DNA from: Clostridiaceae bacterium
GTDB lineage: Bacteria > Bacillota > Clostridia > DSM-8532
Reading direction: 5' to 3'
NCBI GenBank assembly: GCA_012522505.1
Contig: JAAYKJ010000219.1
Span: 1 to 44,986, forward strand
DNA: 44,986 nt
Shown here: positions 34,343 to 41,920 of the stretch, one piece after another
How the letters are laid out: every line of letters starts with the position of its first letter
Position numbering within the stretch: the first letter of the stretch is position 1
The notes under the pieces: model-generated
Databases searched by the model: none
Seen by the model: only the letters and a program-made list of their open reading frames with translations
What the model was told of the DNA's origin: nothing
Position numbers and translations under genes: made by a program

Positions 34343-34687
34343 ATGTTAGATGCTTTAGCATTCTGGATACTGCTTCTTGTACTTTATGTTCCAGGGATAA
34401 TATCGACATTTATTTATGAGCTTGTATGTGGCAGGCAAATCAGAGGAAGATTCAGGTTTGCTGGGACAGCACTTATCTTTGCTCTGGTTATTCTTGCTGC
34501 AAATTTGGCTGGTTTGTACCTGTTTAAGAATATTCCTTCCATGGAGGTACTTGCGACTTACTTTAACTGCCTTAGCTTTACTACAAAATATATACTTTTA
34601 AGCATAGTTGTAGGCGCAATCATTGCTCTGTTTGTATGCCTGATAACGCAGCTGTTCAGGATTTCTACGAGAGCAAATACTGAATAG
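34343..34687 (+). CDS. Small membrane protein of unknown function
   Basis: A 114-residue protein with three hydrophobic segments (about residues 5-26, 40-62 and 82-106) and short basic connecting loops (C-G-R-Q-I-R-G-R-F-R). A strong AAAGGAGG stands 8 nt before the ATG, and the codon pattern looks coding. I recognise no family. It stands alone between the cps module and a spacer; whether it is linked to the polysaccharide genes cannot be told. Confidence 0.65.
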   Translation: MLDALAFWILLLVLYVPGIISTFIYELVCGRQIRGRFRFAGTALIFALVILAANLAGLYLFKNIPSMEVLATYFNCLSFTTKYILLSIVVGAIIALFVCLITQLFRISTRANTE

Positions 34688-35119
34688 TTTTTAGATAATA
34701 CAAAGAACTATGAAGTAACCCGTGTGACACTAAGGCTTCAGCATCTCCATAGACAGCGAAGGACAAATATTTTTCCAAATCAATGATGTACCAGCCTTGG
34801 GGCCAGGCCTCAATGCTGGTATATCAACCAGCATTTGCGCTGTGTCTGTGAAGTCTGACAGTGATTTACTGTGATCGGGCTCGTCACAATTATTTGCCTT
34901 GGGTAACTGTTTTATCACTATTAATGTGTTGTACAGCAGAGTGAACATTTCCTGGCGCCAGATAGCAGTTCAAGAGCTATTACAATAAAAAAAGGATTAT
35001 CAAGCATGTCGAACTTGGGTATTAGTAACAGGGAAACGTTTAATTACTCAGTATCAATCTTGATGCGGAAGAGAGGTAGCGCCTGATAAACACAAGAGGA
35101 GATTATGGCAAATAAGCTG
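34688..35119. other. Intergenic region with hairpins and a possible gene fragment
   Basis: About 430 nt with no complete gene. A perfect hairpin AATGCTGGT/ACCAGCATT is at 34812-34835. A plus-strand frame from 34731 to about 34876 reads GFSISIDSEGQIFFQIND and continues to a stop, with stops just upstream and no start; it could be a gene fragment. No promoter or T-run terminator was found. Confidence 0.35.
34812..34835. repeat. Perfect 9-bp hairpin
   Basis: AATGCTGGT (34812-34820) and ACCAGCATT (34827-34835) with a 6-nt loop; no T-run on either side. Confidence 0.45.
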
Positions 35120-36193
35120 TTACCTGCTCCCTTCTTCCAATATCCATTGGGCGATAAGACAGCTGCTGTCGCTCCTTGCCGTCGTCGCTTGGTGGATGGA
35201 GTGATAATCCTGCCAGAAGTTGATGATTTCTGGTTTTTCCATGAAAGAATGATAAGGAATGGCAGCGTTGTGTTTAACCAAATATTTCAGGTTTTTTTCT
35301 TCAGCGCCTGGTAGTGGTTTTAAAAGGATTAACGGCTTTTTCAGAATCATCGCTTCGGTTACAGTCAGACCACCCGGCTTTGTTAGTACCGCCAGAGCGT
35401 TTTTCATCGTATTGAAAAGATGCGGGATTGTACCCATAACCTTCAGCCTGCCTGGGTTTTTTTCTTCCAACGCCTTCAGGCGGAGATACAAAGAACGGTT
35501 CTCTCCTGTTACAACCAACAGGTTGCAGTGTTTATGCTTCTTCAGAAGACACCGGGTGGTGGCCTCAAGATTGCCAAGCCCCCAACCACCGCCAGATAGA
35601 AGCCAGAATGGGGCGGTTGTTGCTTCCTCTCCAGCCGACGACAAGTCCAATGGACAGGGAACACCTGTAACCCTTACCTTATCATGATGCCAGCCAAGAA
35701 TCATAAGCTCTTCTTTCATCTCTTTATTGGGAACACAGTATAGATCGATGTATGGATATAACCAAAACCTGTGAATCTGATAATCGGTTATAATCCCCAT
35801 GGTTACCGGACAGCTTTCCTTCATTTCCCTGTTCAGCCTGGACGCGAACAATAACGCCAGCGGATGGGTACAGACAAGAACCTGCACCTTTTCCGCAACA
35901 CATCTTTCCTTCAGCAATTGAATGCTTCCAGAAAAAAATATCGCAGCCACCCGGTTGAACCAGGCATTGTTTTCGGTCAGACGGTACAAAAAACGGTAAA
36001 CCGAAGGACATTTGGAGATTAACTGCTTAAACCGGTTAAGAATAAAGGATTTAACGGGAAAATCGCACAGGTTCAGTACATCGGCCATACTGACGATTGT
36101 TTCCCTGTTTTGTTTCAGCAAAGCGTCCCGTACATAACCGGCAGCCTTAAAATGCCCCGATCCTGTCGAGGCGAAAAGGAACATGACATGCAT
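35120..36193 (-). CDS. MGDG-synthase/UgtP-like glycosyltransferase (GT28)
   Basis: A 357-residue GT-B enzyme related to monogalactosyl- and diglucosyl-diacylglycerol synthases and MurG. The N-terminal part begins V-M-F-L-F-A-S-T-G-S-G-H-F-K-A-A (lipid-acceptor side), T-H-P-L-A is in the middle, and the donor site shows W-L-L-S-G-G-G-W-G-L-G-N, V-L-T-K-P-G-G-L-T-V-T-E-A and P-L-P-G-A-E-E-K-N. It may glycosylate diacylglycerol for glycolipids or lipoteichoic-acid anchors; the sugar is not defined. Its ribosome-binding site is weak. Next to germination genes, so a spore-membrane role is conceivable but speculative. Confidence 0.82.
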   Translation of the reverse strand: MHVMFLFASTGSGHFKAAGYVRDALLKQNRETIVSMADVLNLCDFPVKSFILNRFKQLISKCPSVYRFLYRLTENNAWFNRVAAIFFSGSIQLLKERCVAEKVQVLVCTHPLALLFASRLNREMKESCPVTMGIITDYQIHRFWLYPYIDLYCVPNKEMKEELMILGWHHDKVRVTGVPCPLDLSSAGEEATTAPFWLLSGGGWGLGNLEATTRCLLKKHKHCNLLVVTGENRSLYLRLKALEEKNPGRLKVMGTIPHLFNTMKNALAVLTKPGGLTVTEAMILKKPLILLKPLPGAEEKNLKYLVKHNAAIPYHSFMEKPEIINFWQDYHSIHQATTARSDSSCLIAQWILEEGSR

Positions 36194-36297
36194 ATCTGCT
36201 TTTGCCTGCTTTCTTCAGTACTCTGTTATCATCTACAATTCCATTATGAACGGATGTCGGTATAAATATGCCGGGATTAGAAAAACTAACAATGTTC

Positions 36298-36326
36298 AGC
36301 ATTCCTTTGCCCTTCATTGGAATGCT
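36298..36326. repeat. Inverted repeat upstream of sleB
   Basis: AGCATTCC (36298-36305) and GGAATGCT (36319-36326) are perfect inverted copies with a 13-nt loop, about 50 nt before the sleB start, in the divergent spacer. Could be an operator or the base of a leader hairpin. Confidence 0.35.
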
Positions 36327-36377
36327 TGATATAAATACTTTCGGTAAAAATGTAATTACTCAGGGAGGTATTTCATC

Positions 36378-36848
36378 ATGAAGAGAACACGGAAAAACAA
36401 GTCTGTTCTTTTGATATCCATATTATCCGTTCTATTATGTTTTTGTATTCCTGTGCTGTTTGAAACAATTTCAATAGCGCAGGCTTCCAGGGTTTCGGAT
36501 GAGCAGTTGATAGCCAGAGCCATTAATGGAGAGGCTCGTGGTGAGCCTTATGAGGGACAGGTGGCGGTAGGTGCCGTCATCCTAAACCGAGTGCAATCAC
36601 CGGATTTCCCAAATACGGTAGCAGGAGTTATCTACCAGCCAGGCGCATTTACTGCGGTCAGCGACGGGCAGATCAATGTACCAATCGATCCCGATTCTAC
36701 GGTAGTAAAAGCCACCCGTGATGCGATGAACGGCTGGGATCCTACCGGAGGCTCGCTGTATTACTGGAACCCGGCAACTGCAACAAGCAAATGGATCTGG
36801 AGCAGACAGATTATAAAGACAATTGGGAAACACAATTTTGGAAAGTAG
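36378..36848 (+). CDS. sleB: Spore cortex-lytic enzyme SleB (hydrolase domain only)
   Basis: A 156-residue secreted protein: basic start and hydrophobic signal segment (about residues 9-37, ending S-I-A-Q-A-S), followed by a Hydrolase_2 domain with L-I-A-R-A-I-N-G-E-A-R-G-E-P-Y-E-G-Q-V-A-V-G-A-V-I-L shown in part here (catalytic Glu about 52) and Y-Y-W-N-P-A-T-A. It cleaves muramic-delta-lactam cortex peptidoglycan during germination. The usual N-terminal peptidoglycan-binding domain of Bacillus SleB is absent. GGGAGGT precedes the ATG. The ypeB gene follows after 24 nt, the standard pairing. Confidence 0.9.
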   Translation: MKRTRKNKSVLLISILSVLLCFCIPVLFETISIAQASRVSDEQLIARAINGEARGEPYEGQVAVGAVILNRVQSPDFPNTVAGVIYQPGAFTAVSDGQINVPIDPDSTVVKATRDAMNGWDPTGGSLYYWNPATATSKWIWSRQIIKTIGKHNFGK

Positions 36849-36872
36849 CGCTCACACAGGAGGTGATATTGA

Positions 36873-38267
36873 ATGGGAAAATTCAGAGAGAAGCTCCAGG
36901 ACTGGAAAAAGAGGCTTTCAGACAGGCATATGTACAGTGTGGTTATTGTTCTTCTTGCTGCTGTAGCAGCCTGGGGTATTTATCAATATAAGCGTGCTGC
37001 AGATTTAAGGCAGGAACTGGATAATCAATACAACCGGGCTTTTTATGAAATGATAGGATATGTTCAAAATGTAGAAGTGCTGTTGATGAAAAGCATGGTT
37101 TCATCTACACCCGAGATGGCAGCTGAAACTCTACAAGCCGCATGGCATCAAGCGAATCTGGCACAGACAAACCTGGGCCAGCTGCCCATCACTCAAGAAG
37201 TGCTTGCGAATACCTCCAAATTTCTATCCCAGGTGGGGGATTTTGCTTATGCGTTGGACAGACAAAATATCAATGGCAAAGGAATCGATGAGAAGCAATA
37301 TGAAACTTTGGAGAATCTGCATCAGTATTCCGTATCCCTCCAGGATGGTTTAAACAATCTGCAATCGTCTATTTCTGGCGGAAGGATACGCTGGAATGAA
37401 CCGGCTGATAAAGGCACACCGTTGTTTCAGAAGCAATCCCAAAACTTGACTGGTCAGCTTTTTTCAGATATTGACGAAACCTTCACCGAGTTTCCAACAT
37501 TGATTTATGACGGACCATTTTCAGACCACATGACAAGCCAAAAGCCGAAGGGGCTTACAGGAGACGAGCTTAGCATGGAACAGGCCCGGGATAGACTGAT
37601 GAAGTTTATTGGAGAGGAGAAAGTCGCATCGATTGAACATGCCGGGGACATCCAGACCGACACCCTTCCTGCCTACAGTTTTAAGATTATGTTTAAGGAC
37701 AGACCTGAGGATGAGTTTGCCAGCGCGGATGTTACAAAGAAAGGCGGGCATGTTATCTGGATGCTCTATTCACGTGACATTGGGCAGGAAAGCCTGAATG
37801 TGGACAGCGCAAAGGAAGCTGGGCTTAAGTTTCTGGAAAGCCGCGGTTACAAAAACATGAAAGATACTTATTATATAAAAGAAGACAGTACGGCTACGAT
37901 TAACTATGCCAGTACACAGAATGGGGTAGTGGCATATCCCGATCTGATTAAAGTCAAGATCGCATTGGATACCGGAGAGGTTGTTGGTTTTGAATCGAAA
38001 GGCTATATCATGAATCATACAACACGGGATATTCCGGCTCCATCCCTGACAGAGGAGCAGGCTATCGCAAAGGTTGTTGCCAGATCTGAAATCAGTTCAG
38101 CCGGTCTTGCCCTTATCCCAACAACTTTTGGAACCGAGCTGTTTTGTTATGAGTTGAAAGGGAAGCTAAATGACCGGGATTTTATTGTATACATCAATGC
38201 GGTTACCGGCAAGGAAGAGCAGGTCATTATCATCATCGATACACCCAACGGGATTCTGACCATGTAA
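36873..38267 (+). CDS. ypeB: Germination protein YpeB
   Basis: A 464-residue protein required for SleB placement or stability in the spore. An N-terminal membrane anchor is at about residues 19-36, then an alpha-helical region (about 45-190), followed by PepSY-like domains in the C-terminal half (M-E-Q-A-R-D-R-L-M-K-F-I; T-E-E-Q-A-I-A-K-V; C-Y-E-L-K-G). AGGAGGTG precedes the ATG. Operon with sleB; the pair is strong evidence for an endospore former. A long hairpin-like element follows at 38306. Confidence 0.92.
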   Translation: MGKFREKLQDWKKRLSDRHMYSVVIVLLAAVAAWGIYQYKRAADLRQELDNQYNRAFYEMIGYVQNVEVLLMKSMVSSTPEMAAETLQAAWHQANLAQTNLGQLPITQEVLANTSKFLSQVGDFAYALDRQNINGKGIDEKQYETLENLHQYSVSLQDGLNNLQSSISGGRIRWNEPADKGTPLFQKQSQNLTGQLFSDIDETFTEFPTLIYDGPFSDHMTSQKPKGLTGDELSMEQARDRLMKFIGEEKVASIEHAGDIQTDTLPAYSFKIMFKDRPEDEFASADVTKKGGHVIWMLYSRDIGQESLNVDSAKEAGLKFLESRGYKNMKDTYYIKEDSTATINYASTQNGVVAYPDLIKVKIALDTGEVVGFESKGYIMNHTTRDIPAPSLTEEQAIAKVVARSEISSAGLALIPTTFGTELFCYELKGKLNDRDFIVYINAVTGKEEQVIIIIDTPNGILTM

Positions 38268-38305
38268 AGCGAATCGGTTTTACAGAGAAAAAGCTGAGTT
38301 TACCA

Positions 38306-38381
38306 AAATGCCCCTAAGATCCCCTGTTTCAAAGGCGTTTGTCCGATTGGACCAGATCGTGTTCTTTGCTTAGGGGCATTT
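38306..38381. ncRNA. 76-nt extended hairpin element after ypeB
   Basis: AAATGCCCCTAAG (38306-38318) pairs perfectly with CTTAGGGGCATTT (38369-38381). Inside, CAAAG (38330-38334) pairs with CTTTG (38364-38368) directly stacked on one side, and GTCC/GGAC (38341-38352) forms a terminal hairpin. Only three T follow, so it is a poor intrinsic terminator. Could be a transcript-end structure, a small RNA or a small repeated element. Confidence 0.4.
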
Positions 38382-38547
38382 GATAAAATGTTAAGCCTGT
38401 TTATTTCGACATAGAAATCACCCGAGCCAAACTATACTGCTCTCGCAAATGAAGCGTAGTTTCAGTTATGCACAACTATCTCCCAGGTACATATGATGTG
38501 AACAGTAACAACTTATCACGGCGGATTACATAATGTTTTGTATAGCC

Positions 38548-38576
38548 TTGTCGAATGTATTTTTTTGCTATATAAT
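38548..38576 (+). promoter_or_regulatory. Sigma-A-type promoter of hisI-hisE
   Basis: TTGTCG (38548-38553), 17-nt spacer, TATAAT (38571-38576). It predicts a leader of about 160 nt before the hisI start. Confidence 0.65.
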
Positions 38577-38639
38577 AATAAAAGATTAAAAAGCTCGCGT
38601 TTGATGGGTCAAGGCACGGCTTGTTCCAGTATTGGGTGA

Positions 38640-38719
38640 GTTCCAGCGGATATGTACCTGTGGAACTCTTGTGATACGCTCCAGCAGTGGCGTACGCATT
38701 GCGTAAGTGACCATTGCTG
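38640..38719 (+). ncRNA. Structured leader of hisI-hisE
   Basis: Within the predicted transcript, GTTCCA pairs with TGGAAC (about 38639-38666), and a compound stem is made by CAGCAGTGG (38682-38690) with CCATTGCTG (38711-38719, one G-U) enclosing TACGC/GCGTA (38693-38705). It ends about 26 nt before the start codon. I see no T-box sequence and no histidine-rich leader peptide, so it is not a standard his attenuator. Confidence 0.4.
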
Positions 38720-38745
38720 CGCTTAACGCTACAGAGGGTTTTGGA

Positions 38746-39096
38746 ATGATATTAAAAGATTTAAGGTTTAATGAACAGGGCCTTATTCCGGTAATTGTGC
38801 AGGACATGCATACAAAAGATGTGCTGATGATGGCTTGGATGAACCAGGAAGCTCTGGAGCAGACACTACGAACGGGAATGGCAACCTACTGGAGCAGAAG
38901 CCGCGGTAAACTGTGGGTAAAAGGTGAGACCTCCGGACATTTTCAAACGGTACACAAAATCTGGTACGATTGTGATGGGGATACGCTTCTTCTATCTGTA
39001 GTGCAGCGTGGTGTTGCCTGCCACACAGGCTCGATAAGCTGCTTTTATCGGGAAATCCCGTTTATGGAGGTAAGTAAGGATGCAGAATACATTTGA
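38746..39096 (+). CDS. hisI: Phosphoribosyl-AMP cyclohydrolase HisI
   Basis: A 116-residue enzyme that opens the adenine ring of phosphoribosyl-AMP in histidine biosynthesis. The family motifs are [19 protein letters not shown]-x-K-G-E-T-S-G-H, D-C-D-G-D-T-L-L and G-V-A-C-H-T-G, with zinc-binding cysteines and aspartates. GAGGG stands about 9 nt before ATG 38746; the in-frame ORF start at 38707 adds 13 unrelated residues. It overlaps hisE by 17 nt. The remaining his genes are not next to it here. Confidence 0.93.
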   Translation: MILKDLRFNEQGLIPVIVQDMHTKDVLMMAWMNQEALEQTLRTGMATYWSRSRGKLWVKGETSGHFQTVHKIWYDCDGDTLLLSVVQRGVACHTGSISCFYREIPFMEVSKDAEYI

Positions 39097-39376
39097 TATA
39101 TTTCAGGAAGTATATGATGTCATCGTTAACAGAAAAGAAAACCCGAAGGAAGGTTCCTATACCAATTATCTTTTTAGCAAAGGTCTGGACAAGATACTAA
39201 AAAAGGTTGGAGAGGAAGCTTCGGAGGTCATCATTGGCGCAAAAAATGAAAACAAAGATGAGATTCAATATGAAATCGCTGATCTGGTGTATCACTTAAT
39301 GGTTTTAATGGTTCATCAGGGGTTGACTTGGGAAGACATATCTAAAGAGTTGGAAAAAAGGAGCAGCCCGAAATAA
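39080..39376 (+). CDS. hisE: Phosphoribosyl-ATP pyrophosphatase HisE
   Basis: A 98-residue all-alpha NTP-pyrophosphatase of the MazG-like fold that hydrolyses phosphoribosyl-ATP. [24 protein letters not shown] and [11 protein letters not shown] give the metal-binding E-E-x-x-E and E-x-x-D motifs. In many bacteria HisI and HisE are fused; here they are separate overlapping genes. GGAGG lies about 9 nt before the ATG. Confidence 0.93.
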   Translation: MQNTFDIFQEVYDVIVNRKENPKEGSYTNYLFSKGLDKILKKVGEEASEVIIGAKNENKDEIQYEIADLVYHLMVLMVHQGLTWEDISKELEKRSSPK

Positions 39377-39402
39377 GATTTCAGTAAAGTCTGCGAATTT
39401 TT

Positions 39403-39419
39403 CCATTCCATCGGAATGG
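39403..39419. repeat. Perfect 7-bp hairpin before the zinc-ribbon gene
   Basis: CCATTCC and GGAATGG with a 3-nt loop, directly upstream of the AAAGGAGG of the next gene and preceded by a T-run. It is placed to affect translation start of that gene; not a terminator on either strand. Confidence 0.35.
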
Positions 39420-39438
39420 TCTAAAGGAGGATAAAAAT

Positions 39439-40017
39439 ATGTTCTGTCCAAAGTGCGGTACAGACGTACCGGAAGGGTCAAAGTTCTGTGAAACATGTGG
39501 AAATAATATGCAACTGGCAGAGCCTGAAGTGAATCAGGCGCAATACGATCAACCTGCTCAATCAAGCCAGGAACCAGAACCCGCTGCTCCACAGCCGGTT
39601 CAAGAGCCCCAGCCTGTCAGTTCGCCCCAACCTCAGCCTACCAATTATCAACAGCCTCAGGCGCAATCTTATCAACAAGGGTCTTATAATTCGGGCTATC
39701 AACAGGCTCCACAGCCTGCTCCTGCGTACCAGAATAATTACAATCCTACATACCAGAACAGCTACAACAATGTCGACCCTCTCGATAAGCCCTACAGTGT
39801 GGGTGGTTGGTTGCTGACATATCTTATCTTGCTTATTCCGATTGTCAATATTGTTATGCCATTTGTATGGGCTTTTGGCAGCAATACGAACAAAAGCAAG
39901 AAGAATTTCTTCATCGCATATCTGATTATGGCGGCGATAGGGATTGTGTTGCTTATCGCATTCTATGGAATTCTGGCTGCAATGATCAATGGGATACTGT
40001 CTGAGATGAACTTTTAA
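39439..40017 (+). CDS. Zinc-ribbon membrane protein with Gln/Pro-rich linker
   Basis: A 192-residue protein: N-terminal zinc ribbon M-F-C-P-K-C-G-T-D-V-P-E-G-S-K-F-C-E-T-C-G (Cys3, 6, 17, 20), a Gln/Pro/Tyr/Asn-rich low-complexity linker (about 25-112), and two hydrophobic segments at about 119-145 and 153-182. Many Firmicutes have such zinc-ribbon plus membrane proteins of unknown role. AAAGGAGG precedes the ATG. A bidirectional terminator follows. Confidence 0.75.
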   Translation: MFCPKCGTDVPEGSKFCETCGNNMQLAEPEVNQAQYDQPAQSSQEPEPAAPQPVQEPQPVSSPQPQPTNYQQPQAQSYQQGSYNSGYQQAPQPAPAYQNNYNPTYQNSYNNVDPLDKPYSVGGWLLTYLILLIPIVNIVMPFVWAFGSNTNKSKKNFFIAYLIMAAIGIVLLIAFYGILAAMINGILSEMNF

Positions 40018-40073
40018 GGACAGTTGATGATTTTGCTTTCTTAAGCAAATCTGTCTGCTGGAAGTGAATCCAA

Positions 40074-40100
40074 AAATCCAGGGGGCTTCCCCTGGATTTT
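40074..40100. terminator. Bidirectional Rho-independent terminator
   Basis: AAATCCAGGGG (40074-40084) pairs with CCCCTGGATTT (40089-40099), loop GCTT. T-runs follow on both strands (TTTTTA on plus; the complement of the A-run at 40072-40076 on minus). It serves the convergent zinc-ribbon and argD genes. Confidence 0.85.
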
Positions 40101-40186
40101 TACTTGAATAAGCAAAAAGTATCCACCTTATTTTGTTATAGTTTGAGAGGTGCTAACCTGAAAAAGAAGATCACCGTACGTATTTT

Positions 40187-41383
40187 TTAGAATTCACACA
40201 GCAATTCTTCCAGCACAGAAATAAACCCATCGATATCTTTTCTTGTAATAATAAGCGGAGGTAAAACCCGAAGAATATTATCACCCACCGTGCCCAAGAG
40301 GTACTTTCTGGCAAATAACATTTGGTTCAATTCCTTCGCTATAGGTTTATTGAACTGGATTCCAATCATCAGACCTTTTCCGCGGACCTCCTCCAAAACA
40401 GGAATCTTTTCCTTCAACGCATTGATTCTTTCAAAAAAATACTCTCCCAGCGTGGCGGCATTTTCACAAAGCCCGTCGTTAATGATGGTAGACAAGACAG
40501 CATAACCGGTGTTGCAAGCCAGTGGATTGCCGCCAAAGGTAGAACCATGGTCGCCTGGTGAAAAAGCAGACGCAACATATTCTTTTGCACACAGTGCTCC
40601 GATTGGGAATCCTCCACCCAGGGCTTTCGCCAAAGTAAAGATATCGGGTTCGACCCCATAATGCTGATACCCGAAGAGTTTACCGGTCCTTCCAAGTCCG
40701 CACTGTACCTCATCGAAAATCAACAGTATTTCATTTTTATCGCATAATTCACGGACGCCCCTCAGATACTCAATGGTAGTTGGATTCACACCGCTTTCTC
40801 CCTGTATGGGTTCAAGCAAAATGGCACAGGTTTCGTCGCATATTGTATTTTCAAGTGCTTCAAGGTTGTTGATGGGCACTTTCAGAAACTTCGGTGTTAA
40901 CGGAGAGTAGTCCTTTTGATATTTTTCCTGCCCTGTTGCGGCTATCGTGGCAAGGGTTCGTCCATGAAAGGATTTATCAAGGGTAATGATTTCAAACCGA
41001 TTTGGGAACCCTTTTTTCTTGTAATACAGCCTTGCCAGCTTTATTGCGCCTTCATTGGCCTCTGCTCCACTGTTTGCGAAAAATACCCTGTCCGCACAGG
41101 AGTTCCTCACGATCAGCTCTGCAAGGTTTGCCTGCTGCTCAATATAGTATAAGCTTGAACAATGGATTATTTTTTGTGCCTGCTCGCAGATAGCCTTTAC
41201 AACTGCAGGAAGTGAATGCCCCAATGCGCTGACGGCAATGCCTGAGAAAAAATCCTGATACTCGTTTCCCTCTGTATCCCATAAAGACATTCCCTTACCA
41301 TGGGTAAAGCACACTGGAACACGCTTTCCAAAGGTATTCATATAATATTGTTGATCCTTTTGCATGATTTCCTGTAAATCCAT
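40187..41383 (-). CDS. argD: Acetylornithine aminotransferase ArgD
   Basis: A 398-residue class III PLP aminotransferase that converts N-acetylglutamate semialdehyde to N-acetylornithine in arginine synthesis. F-A-N-S-G-A-E-A-N-E-G-A, F-H-G-R-T, E-P-I-Q-G-E-S-G-V, I-F-D-E-V-Q-C-G-L-G-R-T-G and T-L-A-K-A-L-G-G-G-F-P (PLP lysine) are all present. The ATG at 41383 follows GGAGGTG at 6 nt; the longer in-frame extension to 41485 runs through the promoter and is rejected. The gene is alone on its strand, with an ARG-box-like site in its promoter. Confidence 0.92.
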   Translation of the reverse strand: MDLQEIMQKDQQYYMNTFGKRVPVCFTHGKGMSLWDTEGNEYQDFFSGIAVSALGHSLPAVVKAICEQAQKIIHCSSLYYIEQQANLAELIVRNSCADRVFFANSGAEANEGAIKLARLYYKKKGFPNRFEIITLDKSFHGRTLATIAATGQEKYQKDYSPLTPKFLKVPINNLEALENTICDETCAILLEPIQGESGVNPTTIEYLRGVRELCDKNEILLIFDEVQCGLGRTGKLFGYQHYGVEPDIFTLAKALGGGFPIGALCAKEYVASAFSPGDHGSTFGGNPLACNTGYAVLSTIINDGLCENAATLGEYFFERINALKEKIPVLEEVRGKGLMIGIQFNKPIAKELNQMLFARKYLLGTVGDNILRVLPPLIITRKDIDGFISVLEELLCEF

Positions 41384-41423
41384 ATTTACACCTCCAAGAA
41401 CACGATGTTCGCGCATTAGCATA

Positions 41424-41453
41424 ATTATACATTCAAATGTATAAAAATACAAT
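41424..41453 (-). promoter_or_regulatory. argD promoter with overlapping ARG-box-like operator
   Basis: On the minus strand TTGTAT (complement of 41447-41452), a 17-nt spacer and TATAAT (complement of 41424-41429) form a promoter about 40 nt before the start. AATGTATAAAAATACAAT (plus strand 41436-41453) matches 15 of 18 positions of the Bacillus ARG box as I recall it (CATGAATAAAAATKCAAK) and covers the -35 and part of the spacer, fitting repression by ArgR. Confidence 0.55.
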
Positions 41454-41532
41454 AGTAAAAAGCAAAGTTGTGAATTCCATAACATGTTTATAACTTTTCA
41501 TTTTACGAACTTGTTTTTTTTATTTGTCATTA

Positions 41533-41560
41533 TTGCAAAACGGAATCAGAATGCTATAAT
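41533..41560 (+). promoter_or_regulatory. Promoter of the V-type ATPase operon
   Basis: TTGCAA (41533-41538), 16-nt spacer ending in TGC, TATAAT (41555-41560): a -35/extended -10 pair 47 nt before the first gene. Confidence 0.65.
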
Positions 41561-41607
41561 ACAATAGTTACAAGGTGGTAAATCAGAGAGTTAAAGGAGA
41601 ATGCATC

Positions 41608-41919
41608 ATGGATAAAGTTTTCGAAAAGATCCTTGAAATAGAAAACAGGGCGAAGGAAGTTTATGCAGAAGCTGTTCAGAAAAAAGAACAAATAGAAGAC
41701 AGGCTACATGATGATATTAAGATTCGAAAGGCAGAAATTACAGAGATGACCGATGCAAAAATCCGGCAGTTGGTTTTGTCGGGCGAAAAAGAGCTCCAAG
41801 AGGGAATTGAGCGGATAAATCGAAAACTTCAGGAGAAACTGATGCAACTTGACGAACAAGTTTCGAAATGTGCAACAAAATGGGAGGATATAATCTTTTC
41901 CAATGTGATCGGTGATTGA
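41608..41919 (+). CDS. V-type ATPase peripheral-stalk subunit H/G-like (AtpH/NtpF)
   Basis: A 103-residue, highly charged protein almost entirely predicted as a long helix/coiled coil (E-I-E-N-R-A-K-E-V-Y-A-E-A-V-Q-K-K-E-Q and onward), as in the G/H peripheral-stalk subunit of prokaryotic V/A-type ATPases. Position as the first gene before subunits C and I supports this. AAAGGAG is 8 nt upstream of ATG 41608; the in-frame ATG/GTG-type start at 41575 lacks it. Its stop lies 1 nt before the next start. Confidence 0.75.
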   Translation: MDKVFEKILEIENRAKEVYAEAVQKKEQIEDRLHDDIKIRKAEITEMTDAKIRQLVLSGEKELQEGIERINRKLQEKLMQLDEQVSKCATKWEDIIFSNVIGD

Positions 41920-41920
41920 T

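Larger units (their letters stand above)
38268..38745. other. Intergenic region between ypeB and hisI
   Basis: About 478 nt. It contains the 76-nt hairpin element (38306-38381), the hisI promoter (38548-38576) and a structured leader (38640-38719). The part from 38382 to 38547 shows nothing I can assign. Confidence 0.5.

Noticed and set aside
35060-35110. Lysine-riboswitch-like string (AGAGAGGTAGCGCC)
   Set aside because: Only a short 5-prime resemblance; the remaining conserved core is missing and the sequence runs into a gene on the other strand.
38586-38807. 73-residue open frame on the minus strand over the hisI leader
   Set aside because: It overlaps the hisI promoter leader and start, has no ribosome-binding site and no recognised family; its length is explained by the structured leader.
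41384-41485. Longer ArgD N-terminus from 41485
   Set aside because: It would run through the predicted promoter and operator; GGAGGTG before ATG 41383 gives the family-typical start.
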